Origin: Candidula unifasciata
Lineage: Eukaryota > Mollusca > Gastropoda > Stylommatophora > Geomitridae
Reading direction: 5' to 3'
Length of the DNA: 64,000 bases
Assembly (NCBI GenBank): GCA_905116865.2
Contig: CAJHNH020006667.1
Location: forward strand, 12,501-76,500
In this document: in pieces, positions 47,666 to 58,748 of the stretch
Layout: each line of letters opens with the position of its first letter
Numbering within the stretch: position 1 is the first letter of the stretch
The notes under the pieces: model-generated
What the model saw: only the letters and a program-made list of their open reading frames with translations
Told to the model about the DNA's origin: nothing
The model's database searches: none
Translations under genes and position numbers: made by a program

Positions 47666-49477
47666 AGAACAGATCTAAAACGGGTTTTTTATGTATAATT
47701 TTTTTTTTAATGAAGAATTTGTTTATGCGATTAAAAGAGTTTGAAATCATTTTCTTTTCCCTCTGAAACTACGTTAGATGGACAGGACAGATGTTGCACG
47801 GATGGAATGTTGAATGGATTTGAGATAGAGTTCTTAGCTGCCCCCATTCCCCATCCCTCTGTTTTCACACCAGCCAGATTTTTTTTAGAAACTTACGTAA
47901 GCACCCATTCTCACATGCAAGATGGCCAGAAACCTTACGATCGAACTGGTTGCATGGTGAATCTAATCATAATAGTAGCTACTAGGTAAAGATATATACA
48001 ACCCCAGTATACCACTGACCTATTTAACGCTAATTTATAGACTGACTCAGCAGATACCTAGCTGATTAATTCGTAATAAAACGTTAATGGCGTCTTTCTA
48101 TTCACGCCATTCAAGCCAATCAAAGGAATCTGGTATAATACAATGGCTGTGAATTGCTTTGATTAGGTGAAATGAAAGGCAGACGCATTTTTTTCGTTCT
48201 TTTCATTAAGATACATCACATAATGTGTAAGTGACATTATACGTCGCCATTTGGGCGACATGCAACCATATACATGCCTTATTTATTTTGCTAGGAGGCA
48301 TTTGTTTATTTATTAAATCTTTTAACTCAACTTGCTGTACCCGGCAACGCGTTGCTGTGGCCCAGAATGCTAAACTGAAAAAAAGAGCGCATTTGTCTAA
48401 TATGGTTAATATCAGTCACTGCACAGATCGAGAGATAGTCTGGTATGCCGACTCTGGAACACGCAACATATAAGTGAATGATTATATAAGTGGTCGAATA
48501 AAGTGCATTGTTAGGGTTGAAAAAACAAGTTTATTTGTTTATCGCAGGCTAAAGCATCTTGTGTGGTTAAACAGCTGTCAGTAAAGCTGACTACTATACC
48601 TCTAAATTACCAACAAACTGCCCCCCAACCCCCCCCCCCTCCCCTCATCATATCTCCCTATCCGAAGAATTGGAAAATCATCACCTGACTAAATTATTAA
48701 AATAGATATAGTTTAGAAATGAGAAATGTAAAATAATGTTTTAGGCTCTCTCGGTTAACAGTCTCTGTCATCAAGCCCATTTGTCACCCCCCCCCCCCCC
48801 AATCATATCATCCTCTCCGAAGGATGGGAAAGTCATCGCCTGACAAAATACTGCATTTAAATTGAGCTTGTCATCCATGTCCACCCAGACTAAAATGAGT
48901 AGCAATATTCTGTATAGAGAAGTAAATGTGGCCAGTGTAACAGCAACCACATCACCCATCGAGTACAAGTACTACTGCTACCACTATCACCACCACCTTT
49001 ACAACAACGCCCAAAAAAGTCACCACTGTCTGTGCAGGTCGGTGGAGCCAGATGAGTTAGCGCCGCATGCTGTCGCCACGGGCTGTTTAGCTTAATTTTG
49101 CCCCCGACATTTAAAAAAAAAAACTTTATCACCTGACCAGTGATGGAACCCACAATAATATTACGTGATTAAAAAAGTACACTATACTAAAAAAAAAAAA
49201 AGCGGAAATAAAAACCGCACCCGTCATCTTTCCTCTCCGAAAGGACGATTTGTAATTAACCTTGGCATCCGTGTCGAACAAAACTAAACTGGACTGTAAG
49301 CCGTCTTAGTTACCATCGTCTGTCATCAATAAATAGTGTTTGATCGAGTGAAGCGTCGCGGGGAGGCTAATTAGGACTGTACTAAATTCGGATGTCTTAG
49401 GACGAAAGGCGCAGATATCGCAGCCTATTTGTAAACCACAACACAACGTGCCAAACGCCATTGTAAGTGAAAAAGAA

Positions 49478-49556
49478 AAATTAGCACCCAGCGTTGAATC
49501 GAACACGGTGACCCGCGTAAAGAGCGGAATACTTACAACTATACTACTGAAGACTT
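49478..49556 (-). repeat. tRNA-Asp-like SINE head 1
   Basis: Minus strand: CAGTAGTATAGTTGTAAGTA (A box) and GTGTTCGATTCA (B box), close to tRNA-Asp in the D arm. The anticodon-loop region CTCTTTA is no longer Asp. Confidence 0.65.
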
Positions 49557-49785
49557 CAGAGTTTGGCTCAGACATCGCAGACTAGCTTTACATCACAACA
49601 CAGCATGCCAACCGCCCTTTCAAGGGCAAACGATTACCTATGACATGACCACTGAGCATCACGTCGCTGCTATCGCAAGCTAACTGTAAATCCCAAAACA
49701 GAGTGAAAAAGGCGCAGATATCGCAGTCTAGTTGTAAACCACAACACAACGTGCCAGCCGCCCAGTTAGAGGCTGGGAAAAAATG

Positions 49786-49860
49786 TCACCCAACGGGAAC
49801 TCAAACGCCCGTTACGCGCACGACAGGCGGAATATTTACACCTACGCTTCCAAGGACTTG
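49786..49860 (-). repeat. tRNA-Asp-like SINE head 2
   Basis: Minus strand: GCGTAGGTGTAAATATTCCG, CCTGTCG (Asp-type GTC anticodon loop) and GTTTGAGTTCCCG. The downstream string TGTAAACCACAACACAACGT is shared with head 1 (49430 and 49735), so the block is duplicated. Confidence 0.65.
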
Positions 49861-50558
49861 AAAATATAGTAGAAATGAAATTATATAATAATTTGAAGTT
49901 CAATGTTACGCAAACAGTGGCCAATCAGCTAAAAGCAAATAGCACCCGTGTTGGTGTGCGACACTGCTATGTAACAATACGAATGTATTGGAATGCAACG
50001 CTGTGTGACAATATAAAAGAAATAGAGACGTGTCTGCAGATTGACGAAGATGTGTGAGGTTTACAGCAGGGCTGCCTGATTGAAAACCCAAGCTGAGGTG
50101 AGAATAAAAAACCTAGCAAAACATAAGCAAAAAAAAAAAAAAAAGGAACACGAACACAAATAGCCAAGATTGACAATTAGTATAAAATTAATATTATTGA
50201 CAGGAACAATTTACCCATAGTTGTGTAAGTATATAAGTAAACAACTCTGCAAAATGTGAAAACAACGCGTCATATAAATATCTGAATCATGGGGGGAAAG
50301 GCACTTATTGGCAGTCCTGCTCAGCAGTCAAAAATGGCCAATCAACTAAAAACAAACCCGGGCCGGCAACGAAACAAATAATGATTTTACCGTTGCTGAA
50401 ACTACGTCGTTCGTGGTTTGTACGATTTTCTGACAAAAAACATGCTTTGAGTCAAAGGCAACGTTGTGTGAAAATTTGAAAGCAATCGATTTAGTAGTTT
50501 CCGAGTTTATAGCAGACTCGGAAAATTAACATTCTTATTAATATAGATAATTGTCTTG

Positions 50559-50729
50559 CAATAAAACCTCGTTAACACGAATTCTAACAGACTGAACAAA
50601 TTACAAGTTCGTGTAAAACATTCGTGCTAACCTGGGACCAATAATAATACACCCCTGCTGGGACCAAAATACTGTTTACGTTAACCGGGTGTTTTTCTTT
50701 AGCGAGTTCGTGTTAAGGAGGTTTTACTG
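50559..50729. mobile_element. pogo/Tigger-like MITE
   Basis: Inverted ends CAATAAAACCTCGTTAACACG and CGTGTTAAGGAGGTTTTACTG, followed by TA. The left TA is not preserved. AAAACCTCGTTAA ends are typical of pogo/Tigger-type Tc1-mariner MITEs. Confidence 0.6.
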
Positions 50730-51024
50730 TACTGTGGTACCTACCGGGTTAGGAGGGAAGTATGAAATAAAATAAACGATTAATACCATGTCCCATCTCT
50801 CACTTCCGGACAATATTATGGATATCAGGGATTACTGTTGTAGTTGTGGCAAGTTCTTGCTTCTGAGAATTGTTACCCGACGCATTTTCCTCAATATATA
50901 CACTGAAAGGATAAAGTTCCATCGATCAGCTACTGAGTCGAGCGCAAGGGACGAATTGTGAGCTGCGGATTTCATTTGGAATTATTTTCGACTTTGTCCC
51001 ACATGGTTTGTTTTATCTGCCCCT

Positions 51025-51305
51025 TCTTCTTCGCGTTCACCGGCTGTAAACTCCGGCGAAGGGTTCTGGTTGTTCGTCCACCTCTAGACGTTAGTATTGT
51101 TCCAGAACCTGAGTTTTGCGTGCATGTCCGTTTTACAGATCTGACATAACTGTATGCAGATTGTTAGTTCCTTGCCTCTCAGGCAGAAGCACTCCAAATT
51201 CGAAGAAAGCGCCCAATTAGTCGACTCTTACGACATGCTTGTTTGGGAGGCAGTGAGTCTATTCTTGCTTTCCCCCACAATGGGGTCCCGGAACGGTTTG
51301 TTTTA
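51025..51305 (-). repeat. SINE-like family B copy (minus)
   Basis: TTCTTCGCGTTCACCGGCTG, CTCCGGCGAAGGGTTCTGGT, GTTCCAGAACCTGAGTTTTG, GTTCCTTGCCTCTCAGGCAG, AATTAGTCGACTCTTACGAC, CACAATGGGGTCCCGGAAC. Well preserved. Confidence 0.85.
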
Positions 51306-51464
51306 TGCACGTCCGGCTGTATATATAAATCTGGAGCTGGCCGTGGTTTTAGGAACTGCAAATTTAGAAAATGGCGAGTAACCTGTTGCCAGGGAACTGG
51401 CGGTGCCCTATGCGATTAACTGCGTGCGCAACTATTAGTCTTTGTAACTTCTATAAAGGTAAAG

Positions 51465-51905
51465 ACGAGAGCTGCGAACCAGCGTCATTGCACTCGGTTA
51501 TAAACCAAAAGTGCTCTGCCACCAGCATGGACAGCTGATAAGAAACTGTCCGCCTGTGTCGCCGTCCGCACGTAACTGCAGCGACATTGTCCATTTACCC
51601 CGCCTGGAGGTGACAGGTTCAATTCCCGGCACGGTAACTATAGCTTTCGATTTTTATGTTGTCTAGTGTGTTCTTCTATCTTTCTACTTCTTTCTATGAT
51701 TGCCGATCAATACACTTTCTGTTACTTGATTAATTCATTCCATTTACCCCAGAGTGTTACTCTGGTACCCATTTCCTAGAGGCTGGGTGAGCCCCGGAAA
51801 CCACCGGTTTCGAACACTGGCCGTGGGCTGCAGCAAGTCGCAGCTGGATTTGAAAGCGAGTCTCCTATCGACTGCGCTAACGCGGCCCCTTTGTAACTTC
51901 TGCTT
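51465..51905 (-). repeat. Cluster of tRNA-derived SINE heads
   Basis: Minus strand: TGGTGGCAGAGCACTTTTGG with CGCTGGTTCGCAGC (51545-51470), and GGCCGCGTTAGCGCAGTCG with TTTCAAATCCAGC (51895-51840). Plus strand: GACAGGTTCAATTCCCGG (51613). Three pol III promoter-like segments in 440 bp. Confidence 0.6.
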
Positions 51906-52137
51906 CCATCGACGATGAAATCTATTTTCTAGTGTCAGACTGTCTGTGTTGGCACTTCTGACGGCTACCGTGAATGCGTGTGTATGCTATTTGTTTTAAG
52001 GAGTCTGGCGTCTGTGTCAATTTTGTCACAAGTGACAGTGAGGGACATTCTGTGTGGTTTTCACTTGGCTCAGGGCTGGAGCAGCTATGAGGTGACCTGT
52101 TTACTATGAAGTTGGAACTGCGATTAGGTTACTAAAC

Positions 52138-52400
52138 GTAAAAGGACCTTTTCCCACACCTTTCAGGTGTACTGGGCATATAGGGCTAGACCTATAGTTT
52201 ATTGACCAATCAAGACTTGGTGGGTGATGTGGTCATCATTAGGCAAGCCGCCTTTATTTCCAAGGACTGCATCTGGTACCTACTCAATGCTGGGTCGACC
52301 TGGGAGCCAAGGTCATTTTTAAAGAAAGCCCGGTTCCCTAACGACCCAAACCTATGACCTTCTGATCCGCAAGCGAGCATCTAGCTGCGACTCAGTAAGA
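52138..52400 (-). repeat. SINE family C copy (minus)
   Basis: AAAAGGACCTTTTCCCACAC, GGGCTAGACCTATAGTTTAT, GACTTGGTGGGTGATGTGG, CTGGTACCTACTCAATGC, head at 52340-52395 (CTATGACCTTCTGATCCGC, GAGCATCTAGCTGCGAC). Confidence 0.82.
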
Positions 52401-52479
52401 TACACCAACTTCTTGAAATTCAGTGACATAATTCCTTGTCAATAAACCACAAGTTAAGGACCCCTGAAAACCAAAACGG

Positions 52480-52745
52480 GGTAAAGATGGTGGGTAGAGA
52501 GGGTAAGGTGACACTGATTATTTTACAGAATAAAAAGGAGAATGGCGCTGCGAGGAGTTACCAGGGGATCTGGCCCACGCTCAACACTAAGGGGAAGGAT
52601 GAGACGGATATACAATCAGACGGTTATTGGTACCATCGGAATTGGAACTTTTTGCTTGCTGCTGAAGATGGGGACTGTGCACGTAGAGTGTCCCGTGTGA
52701 TGTGATGTCTATTCTTAATTCAACATTCAACTACATTTTAAAAAA
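52480..52745 (+). pseudogene. 5'-truncated LINE 3' end (I/Nimb-like family)
   Basis: ARGVTRGSGPRSTLRG...MRRIYNQT, then GTIGIGTFCLLLKMGTV and VECPV-CD, matching the C-terminus at 9080-9244. Confidence 0.75.
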
Positions 52746-52859
52746 AAAAGAGAAAATGAGTATGATTCTCAGAACTATCGTCACTACTTGTATTATTTTT
52801 TACTTATCCTTCATTGTAGGGAATATAACTGGCCCAAATTGTTTCTAAAGTATTGTTAA

Positions 52860-53080
52860 CAGACAAAGATTTAACACATTGGGAATTAGAATTATCAAAT
52901 GTTACGTACATTCAGCCTTATTATATGGTGCAGATACGAGGAGAAAGTGGCATTTCGTGGAAATCAGTACAATGAAATACACATGGTGTGGGGAGACTGA
53001 CAGGAAAAAATAATGTTGAAAGATATATATCAAAGTTCAATATTTCGGCTACGTTATATAAGACATATCACCGTATGAAT
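52860..53080 (+). pseudogene. LINE RT C-terminal fragment
   Basis: Reads IRIIKCYVHSALLYGADT then MLKDIYQSS-like sequence and FGYVI/IRHI. It corresponds to the RLIKCYVWSxLLYGxETW block of LINE RTs. Confidence 0.7.
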
Positions 53081-53084
53081 CAGA

Positions 53085-53250
53085 GGGTCCTTTACATAAG
53101 GCCGCTCTAGTCACGACACGCCTAAAAGTCTCTCTTTTTCTAGCTAGCTTCCCCAGCCCTATGTGCTTTCACAGCCAATGTATCTTTAATATTTAGTGTC
53201 CACGTTCGCCGAGGTCTTCTTCTGCCTCATTGTATTAACATTAAATATTA
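53085..53250 (-). pseudogene. LINE C-terminal fragment (minus)
   Basis: Wording like 6040-6150: CACAGCCAATGTATCTTTAA, GTGTCCACGTTCGCCGAGG. Minus strand gives FRRVVT-type ends after KDTLAVKAH-like sequence. Confidence 0.5.
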
Positions 53251-53384
53251 TAAAGACGAGTATAAAACATATACTTTTTTTCTTTTTCTGGTTGGCTCCT
53301 GTCTCTCTTTCCCGGTAAAATGCCTTCCGCGATTATGCTTTCCAATATGGCCAAAATATTTTCTTTTCTGAGACAAGATAAAAA

Positions 53385-53436
53385 GGTTAAAGTCGGGAAG
53401 ATCGACTTCATTGCATCGGGTTTTATCCCATATGGC

Positions 53437-53530
<94 letters not shown>

Positions 53531-53620
53531 TATCTGCAGAACGGCTAGACGCCGGCTGAGAGGGCCGCGCACAGCACGAACTCCGCAGCTCCCATATTCT
53601 CCGATGTTCACATCTTTTAA
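53385..53620 (-). repeat. SINE family A copy interrupted by (CT)n
   Basis: GAAGATCGACTTCATTGCAT, GGGTTTTATCCCATATGGCT, a (CT)n of about 90 bp at 53442-53533, then CTGCAGAACGGCTAGACGCC and GCACGAACTCCGCAGC. The CT tract expanded inside the element. Confidence 0.75.
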
Positions 53621-54159
53621 GATGTCAGTATTTCTTTTCTTGGTCCATGGTATTCTGAGAATCTTTCTATAGTATTTCAGCTAAAAAGCCCTATTTTCTT
53701 CCCTACGACTCACATCCGTATGTAGCCATTGCGAAGACTACAGGTGATTAATTGATTTCCCAATGTTCTGTGTCGCATGGTTTCCTGCGTTCGACCTTCA
53801 GTCTGCCGCCTTATGCGTCCATATATCTGCTTCATTTCATCTCAGGATTAAGTGTGTTCTTGCAAAACAGCCTATCGCCGTATAAATATTTACCATTAAT
53901 TCTAATCTATCAGCAGAATGCAAACATCAAGTAATTAAAATGTAATGAACCGTAGAATAGAAAACTCAGAGAAGCCAATATATACATATTGTCTCTTCTC
54001 TCTACGAAAACATAACTTTATAAAAACAGAACGCGGTTAATATTTTACAACAACAGTGTAACAGTTATTTAAATCTTCTTATCTGCCATTACGACATTAA
54101 GAATACGGATTTATATTTTTATTCTGTTAGCCAATGTCCCTTTGCTAAGTTTGAAGTTT

Positions 54160-54495
54160 AAAGTTTGATCAACGGATCAACGGGTAGTAAAGTAACCCAT
54201 AAGTGCTCCGTTCTTCTTATAACTCAAGTTAGAAGAAGCTCAGTTAGAAAAAGCTCAGTTAGAAGAAGCTCAGCACAGTGCACAAGCTCTGTAGCACCGG
54301 CGAGGATCCTGAAATACTTTTACGTGCGCAACAATGTACACGGACGTTCGATCTCACTACTAAGAGACCAGGGCAAATAATAGAAGTCCAGGTCCACATG
54401 AAAAAATCCCAGCCCTCACCGAGGATTGAACTCTAAACCTCTAGCACTCGAGGCGGACACCATGCCTCGCGACCACGCAGCCCTCACGTGGCTAA
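54160..54495 (-). repeat. SINE family A-like copy with distinct tRNA head (minus)
   Basis: Minus strand: GAGGGCTGCGTGGTCGCGAG (A box) and AGAGTTCAATCCTCGG (B box) at 54485-54420. Body has CACAAGCTCTGTAGCACCGG, and a threefold AGTTAGAAGAAGCTC repeat at 54227-54270. Confidence 0.7.
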
Positions 54496-54504
54496 GCAAA
54501 GGGC

Positions 54505-54690
54505 CCTTTACTGGCTAGTCTCAGGTCGACCCAGCCTTAAATGGGTACCAGGTAAAGTTATGGGAAGTAAAGGTGACCGGTATGCTGCTGACCACACATC
54601 ACCCACCAAGTGCTGATTGGTCTATAAATTATAGGCCTAGCTCTGTATGCCCAATACGCCCGTAGGCATGGAAAAGGGTCCGTCTTTCTA
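54505..54690 (+). repeat. SINE family C, 3' part
   Basis: CTCAGGTCGACCCAGCC, GGGTACCAGGTAAAG, CACATCACCCACCAAGTGCT, TATAGGCCTAGCTCTG, AGGCATGGAAAAGGGTCC. Confidence 0.78.
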
Positions 54691-55104
54691 CATTTAAGAG
54701 AACTAATTACACAATTGAAAAAAAAAGGTGTTCCGTCACCATAATAAAGAATGCTTACAGATCGCACATTTATGTCTTTGGAAATAGTAAATAATGAGGT
54801 GCACAATCCCATTCACGATGCAACTACTAGTGTCTTAAAACCACGAAACCGGGGTTGTTGATGGTGGTGGTTTTTGGTGGTTTTTTTTAACCGCCGAGGA
54901 AATCTAACCCTAGCACTAAAGGGTTATGACTGTTAAACGCATTCATTAACCTCCAACCGATTTGGGCCAACCCACATTACTCAGGTACGTCATGGGGAGA
55001 GGTCTTGACAACAGCAAAATGTTAGTGGATTACAGGAAACGGAGACTTAATGAGAGAATGCTGAACTGTTTGGAGTCCAAGCATGAAGTAACATCTATCA
55101 CAAA

Positions 55105-55394
55105 GTCTATGAGGCCTCCGTGGCGAAGTGGTCAAGCCGTTTGCCTCGCGCTCTGAAGGCCGTGGGTTCGTTTACGGCTGCGTCGTTCGATTCACAAGTG
55201 CAATTTTACGTAGACCCATGGGGATCATTGCCGGATCTGCAAGTTCATGCTTAGTGGAACACTTTCGGCTGTTTGGTTAGCTGTACTGTGGAGAGAGAGA
55301 GAGAGAGGGACCAAGACAGATGGGATAAAACCCGGTGCAACAAAGGAGATCCTCTCCACGTCGACTTTTACTTTTAGAAATTATTGGCAGCATA
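55105..55394 (+). repeat. SINE family A, best plus-strand copy
   Basis: Head GGCCTCCGTGGCGAAGTGG (A box) and GAAGGCCGTGGGTTCG (B box) at 55113-55172; body GGATCATTGCCGGATCTGC; a short (GA)n; GATGGGATAAAACCCGGTGC and a terminal GACTTTTACTTTTAG. Confidence 0.8.
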
Positions 55395-55655
55395 TCTTCT
55401 TCCTCTTCCTGCGTAAAGTCCTGGTTGTTCGCCCATTTGAACGTTGGCTTTGTGCTAGGTCCAGAGATCTGTACATCCGCTTTGCTGTCAGTTGATTGCT
55501 CCTTGCCGCTCCGGTAGATGCAGTCCGAATTGGAAGGAAGCAGCCAATAAGTCGACTTCTTCGACATGCTTGTAGGGGAGGCAGTGGTCTATTCTTGCCC
55601 CCCCCCCACCCCCCACCATAGGGCCCAGGAACCCACACGGGGAACTGGCAGTACA
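55395..55655 (-). repeat. SINE-like family B copy (minus)
   Basis: TCTTCTTCCTCTTCCTGCG, GTCCTGGTTGTTCGCCC, CTTGCCGCTCCGGTAGATGC, AATAAGTCGACTTCTTCGAC, a C run, AGGGCCCAGGAACCCACACG. It directly abuts the family A copy. Confidence 0.82.
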
Positions 55656-56249
55656 TGAAACAGACAACCAAAACGACACAGCATGCCAGTATGATTGGGG
55701 AGGGGGGTATTGTTTTTATTTTATGTTTAAGACTTTCCACACAACAAAGAATGCCGACAAATCTCTCCAACTAAATTATCTCTAGCTTAAGCAACAACAA
55801 CAACAAATGTCATGGAACAATACAACAGCAAAAGAATACATGTAATGTTTTGGTCTGAAATCGACTTCAAAAGTACTAGAAGACAGACAACTATGGTTAC
55901 TAGACAGACGTGGAAAACCAACAACTGGACTGCACAAAATACAATGTAAAAAAATAAACAAGCATCATAACTGCGGTAGTTTCTCTTGGGAAAACAGCCA
56001 CTCATTAAAATTTAAACCGCATCAATAGGTCACGCGAGAAAGCTGAGACGTAATTGCAGCCATACTGTACTGGCAACTGGGCAAATTTGTTCCGGAATTC
56101 TGGTTAATTCTGTGAAACTGGACAAATCCAGAGAATTAAAACATTATGTGCGCACCTTGACTAAATACAAGTTGGTTAAACGCTCAATGCATTATTCCAC
56201 TGACGCAAGCAATTTCTGGGTTATATACACACCTTCGATGAATTCAAGA

Positions 56250-56600
56250 AAAGAAACGAAATAGAACTGGTATCAAGTAAGAATAACCAATACTGAATGC
56301 CTCGAAGACTACTGAAAGTAGAACATTATATACAACAATGAGAAAGAAGGAGACAAACACAATTATTTGGTCATGTAATGAGAAAAAGAGCACTGAAAAA
56401 TATCGTGACGACTGGAAAGACCAGTGGTAGAAGAAGAGGCAGAGGCAGACCAAGGGAAACAATGGTGGATGGCTTATGACAGGGTCATGGAGGAATATCA
56501 TCAGTAAAATTGATCCAGAACGCCAAAGACCAAGATGTGTATGGAGGCATGAACGTCTACGCCAGCTGGCAGGGCACTTGATAATGATGATCAACAGTAA
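56250..56600 (+). pseudogene. LINE C-terminal fragment with (ATG)n-type tail
   Basis: Reads RRQTQLFGHVMRKRALKNIV, TTGKTSGRRRGRGRPRETMV, DGL, then IQNAKDQDVYGGMNVYASWQ and GT, followed by TGATAATGATGATC. Frames are offset by small indels. Close relative of 3542-4035. Confidence 0.82.
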
Positions 56601-56689
56601 TGATAAATAAGAAGGTAATATATATGAGGGGGAAGTGGATGCAGAATCATCAAATAGGCACTAAAATAGAAACTAATGGGCCGCGAAAA

Positions 56690-56835
56690 CAAGGATGCTT
56701 CGAGACACCCAAAGACGAACGTTGATGGAAGAGGTCGGAGATGTTAAACTGGATATCAAAAACATTTTGCAGGACTGTACTGAACGAAGGGATAGACTGC
56801 TAAACGTATGTCACGTACAGAGGACGGAAATATAA
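56690..56835 (+). pseudogene. Possible LINE C-terminal scrap
   Basis: RRTLMEEVGDVKLDIKNIL then ERRDRLLNVCHVQRTEI resembles the RRTW...D...L...A.DR..WR end of some LINE ORF2 proteins. Weak. Confidence 0.35.
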
Positions 56836-57034
56836 TAATGATAATTAGGGGGGTGGGCGGGGGAACGCAGTATCCTTGTTACTACTCAAGCAAGTAAATG
56901 CTACTGAACTCTTTTATAATTTTACAACATTAGTTGATAGTTGTATTTATAATAAATACTTCGAGATGAGCAGGAAAATGAACATATTAAATTTAAAAAA
57001 ATTTTTTTTTTTTTAATAGTGAAAAATTATTTTG

Positions 57035-57188
57035 AAGCTGCCGAGTTGTGGGCTTATAGACGAATGATGACAATATCCTTTACAGATAAAATGAGTGATG
57101 AGGATGTCTTGAAAGAAACTGACTCACGAAAGGAACTGATTGGCGGCCACATCAGAAAGAGACAATCTCCATTCTTTGATCATGTGAT
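57035..57188 (+). pseudogene. LINE C-terminus, left half (host of a LINE insertion)
   Basis: AAELWAYRRMMTISFTDKMS, DEDVLKETDSRKELIG, HIRKRQSPFFDHV. Continues in the same frame at 57893: MRRRNLEYIVTLGKLEGRIG. Same family as 10.2-11.5 and 16.4 kb. Confidence 0.85.
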
Positions 57189-57880
57189 TTGATTTGATTC
57201 AAGAACCTCCATCACAGCACTCGGGGCATTCCCATAAGCGCTCCGTCCCATCTTCAGCAGCCAGCGAAAAGTTCCGATACTAAGGGTGCCAGTAGCATTA
57301 TGATTAAACGTCCGTCTTGCCTTTCATCAAAGACTCGAGCATCTGCCAGAACCTCTCGTCACTCCCCCCTGCATCAATCTCAGCAGACTGTGGTGATCCA
57401 CCTGTTCCTCGGAACTGTACACGCTCTCCCACAAGGCACTAACCACGCCTGCCTTATCATGCATCAGTATTCCACCACGCTGTGCAGAGCCAGCCAGTTT
57501 GTCCGCCTGTTCATTTCCCAACACACCTGCTTGCTCCGGTAAAAAAATCAAGACAATACTCCTCACCGATGTCCATCGCAGCGAAGCATGCCACTCTGCA
57601 CGAAGCATACCTGCTCTGATCTTCCTCAGCATGCTTCCTGAGTCAGTAACAATCACTATGTGTGTGTGTGTGTTTGTGTGTCGTGTTCTCTAACCAGCAG
57701 AAAAACTGCAGTGACCGCCACCACCTCCATTCTTAAGCTGGATGTTGTGGTAACATATGCTAGTCTCTCCTGCACCAAACGTCGACAATTCACTTTTGCT
57801 AAGAAACCCCAAGCACTTCTTTTACCTCTTGACACTGAACCGTCTGTGCAAATGATAAAATCTTCTGAGCTAGCATTATC
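57189..57880 (-). pseudogene. 5'-truncated LINE (I/Nimb-like) with RNase H, flanked by a 13-bp target duplication
   Basis: Minus strand: IICTDGSVSRGKRSAWGF, TTSSLRMEVVAVTAVF, (frame change) IVTDSGSMLRKIRAGML, GVLGNEQADKLAGSAQ, LWESVYSSEEQVDHHSLL, MQGGVTRGSG, then the C-terminus and a GAATCAAATCAAAT tail at 57189. TTGATCATGTGAT at 57176-57188 and 57881-57893. Confidence 0.9.
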
Positions 57881-58095
57881 TTGATCATGTGATGAGAAGG
57901 AGAAACTTGGAGTACATCGTGACATTAGGAAAGCTGGAGGGGAGGATAGGGAGAGGCAGAGAAAGATGATGAACGGTCTGACATAATGGATTGAGGATCA
58001 TCTGTTTCAGAGCTGATTGAAAGTACATGAGAAACAAGGTTATGTGGATAGACATGACTACTAACTACAAACGGAATTGATTTTATGAAGAAGAA
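57881..58095 (+). pseudogene. LINE C-terminus, right half of the host copy
   Basis: MRRRNLEYIVTLGKLEGRIG, RGREKMMNGLT, (stop) then SELIESTRNKVMWIDMTTNY, ending in ATGAAGAAGAAG. Confidence 0.8.
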
Positions 58096-58444
58096 GTGAA
58101 GAGTACCTTTTAGATAATATTTTGAGTGCTTCGGTGTGACGTACCTGAAGTAGCATGCACTGACCGTTGTCACGTAAATGCATCCAAATATGAGACAATC
58201 GATGACGGCGGCTGTGAACAAGTGATTTACTGAATTACTATAGTCTAACTAGGAACCTGACTTGATCTTATCTCCCAACAGAGGGAAAAAAAAGGAAGAA
58301 GATATGAATAACGGCGAGAAAATGTGGATAGAATGTATGGATGAGTCGGGGTTGGTCCTAAGGAAGTCCAGTTTTCGTGTTCAAACACATCTCTCCATAC
58401 CATGACAAAAAGCGGTCAAGAAAATGGCTTATAATAAACATTTA

Positions 58445-58735
58445 CCCCCGTGTGGGTTCCGGGGCCCCATTGTGGGGAAAACAAGAATTGACCCACTGCC
58501 TCCCCAAAAGCATGCCGTAAGAGTCGACTAATTGGGGAGCTTCCTTTGAAGTCGGAGTGCATCTGCCGGAGAGGCAAGGAACCAACAGTCTGTATTCAAG
58601 AGAATGAGATCTGTAAAACCGATGCACACGCAACACTCAGGTTCTGGAGCAGGACTGCAGTTCAGTAATGGACGAGCAACCAGAACTTTCCGCCAGAGTG
58701 TACAGCTGGTGAACGCAAAGAAGAAGAAGAATAAA
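58445..58735 (+). repeat. SINE-like family B, reference copy
   Basis: TGTGGGTTCCGGGGCCCCAT, TTGACCCACTGCCTCC, CCGTAAGAGTCGACTAATTG, GGAGTGCATCTGCCGGAGAG, CAAGGAACCAACAGTCTG, AACCAGAACTTTCCGCCAG, CAGCTGGTGAACGC then AAAGAAGAAGAAGAA. Nine full or partial copies in this window. Confidence 0.88.
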
Positions 58736-58748
58736 AAATTTTTTTTTA

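Larger units (their letters stand above)
48331..50547 (-). mobile_element. Helitron-like element, copy 4 (divergent, 2.2 kb)
   Basis: Plus-strand ends A|CTTGCTGTACCCGG and AATATAGA|T correspond to the CTAGCTGTACCCGG and TATAGA ends of copies 1-3. GGCAACGCGTTGCTGTGGCC forms the terminal hairpin. CATCACCTGAC, GTAGTTTCCGAG and CGCCGCATGCTGTCGCCAC mark the shared interior. Contains two tRNA-Asp-like segments not seen in copies 2-3. Confidence 0.6.
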
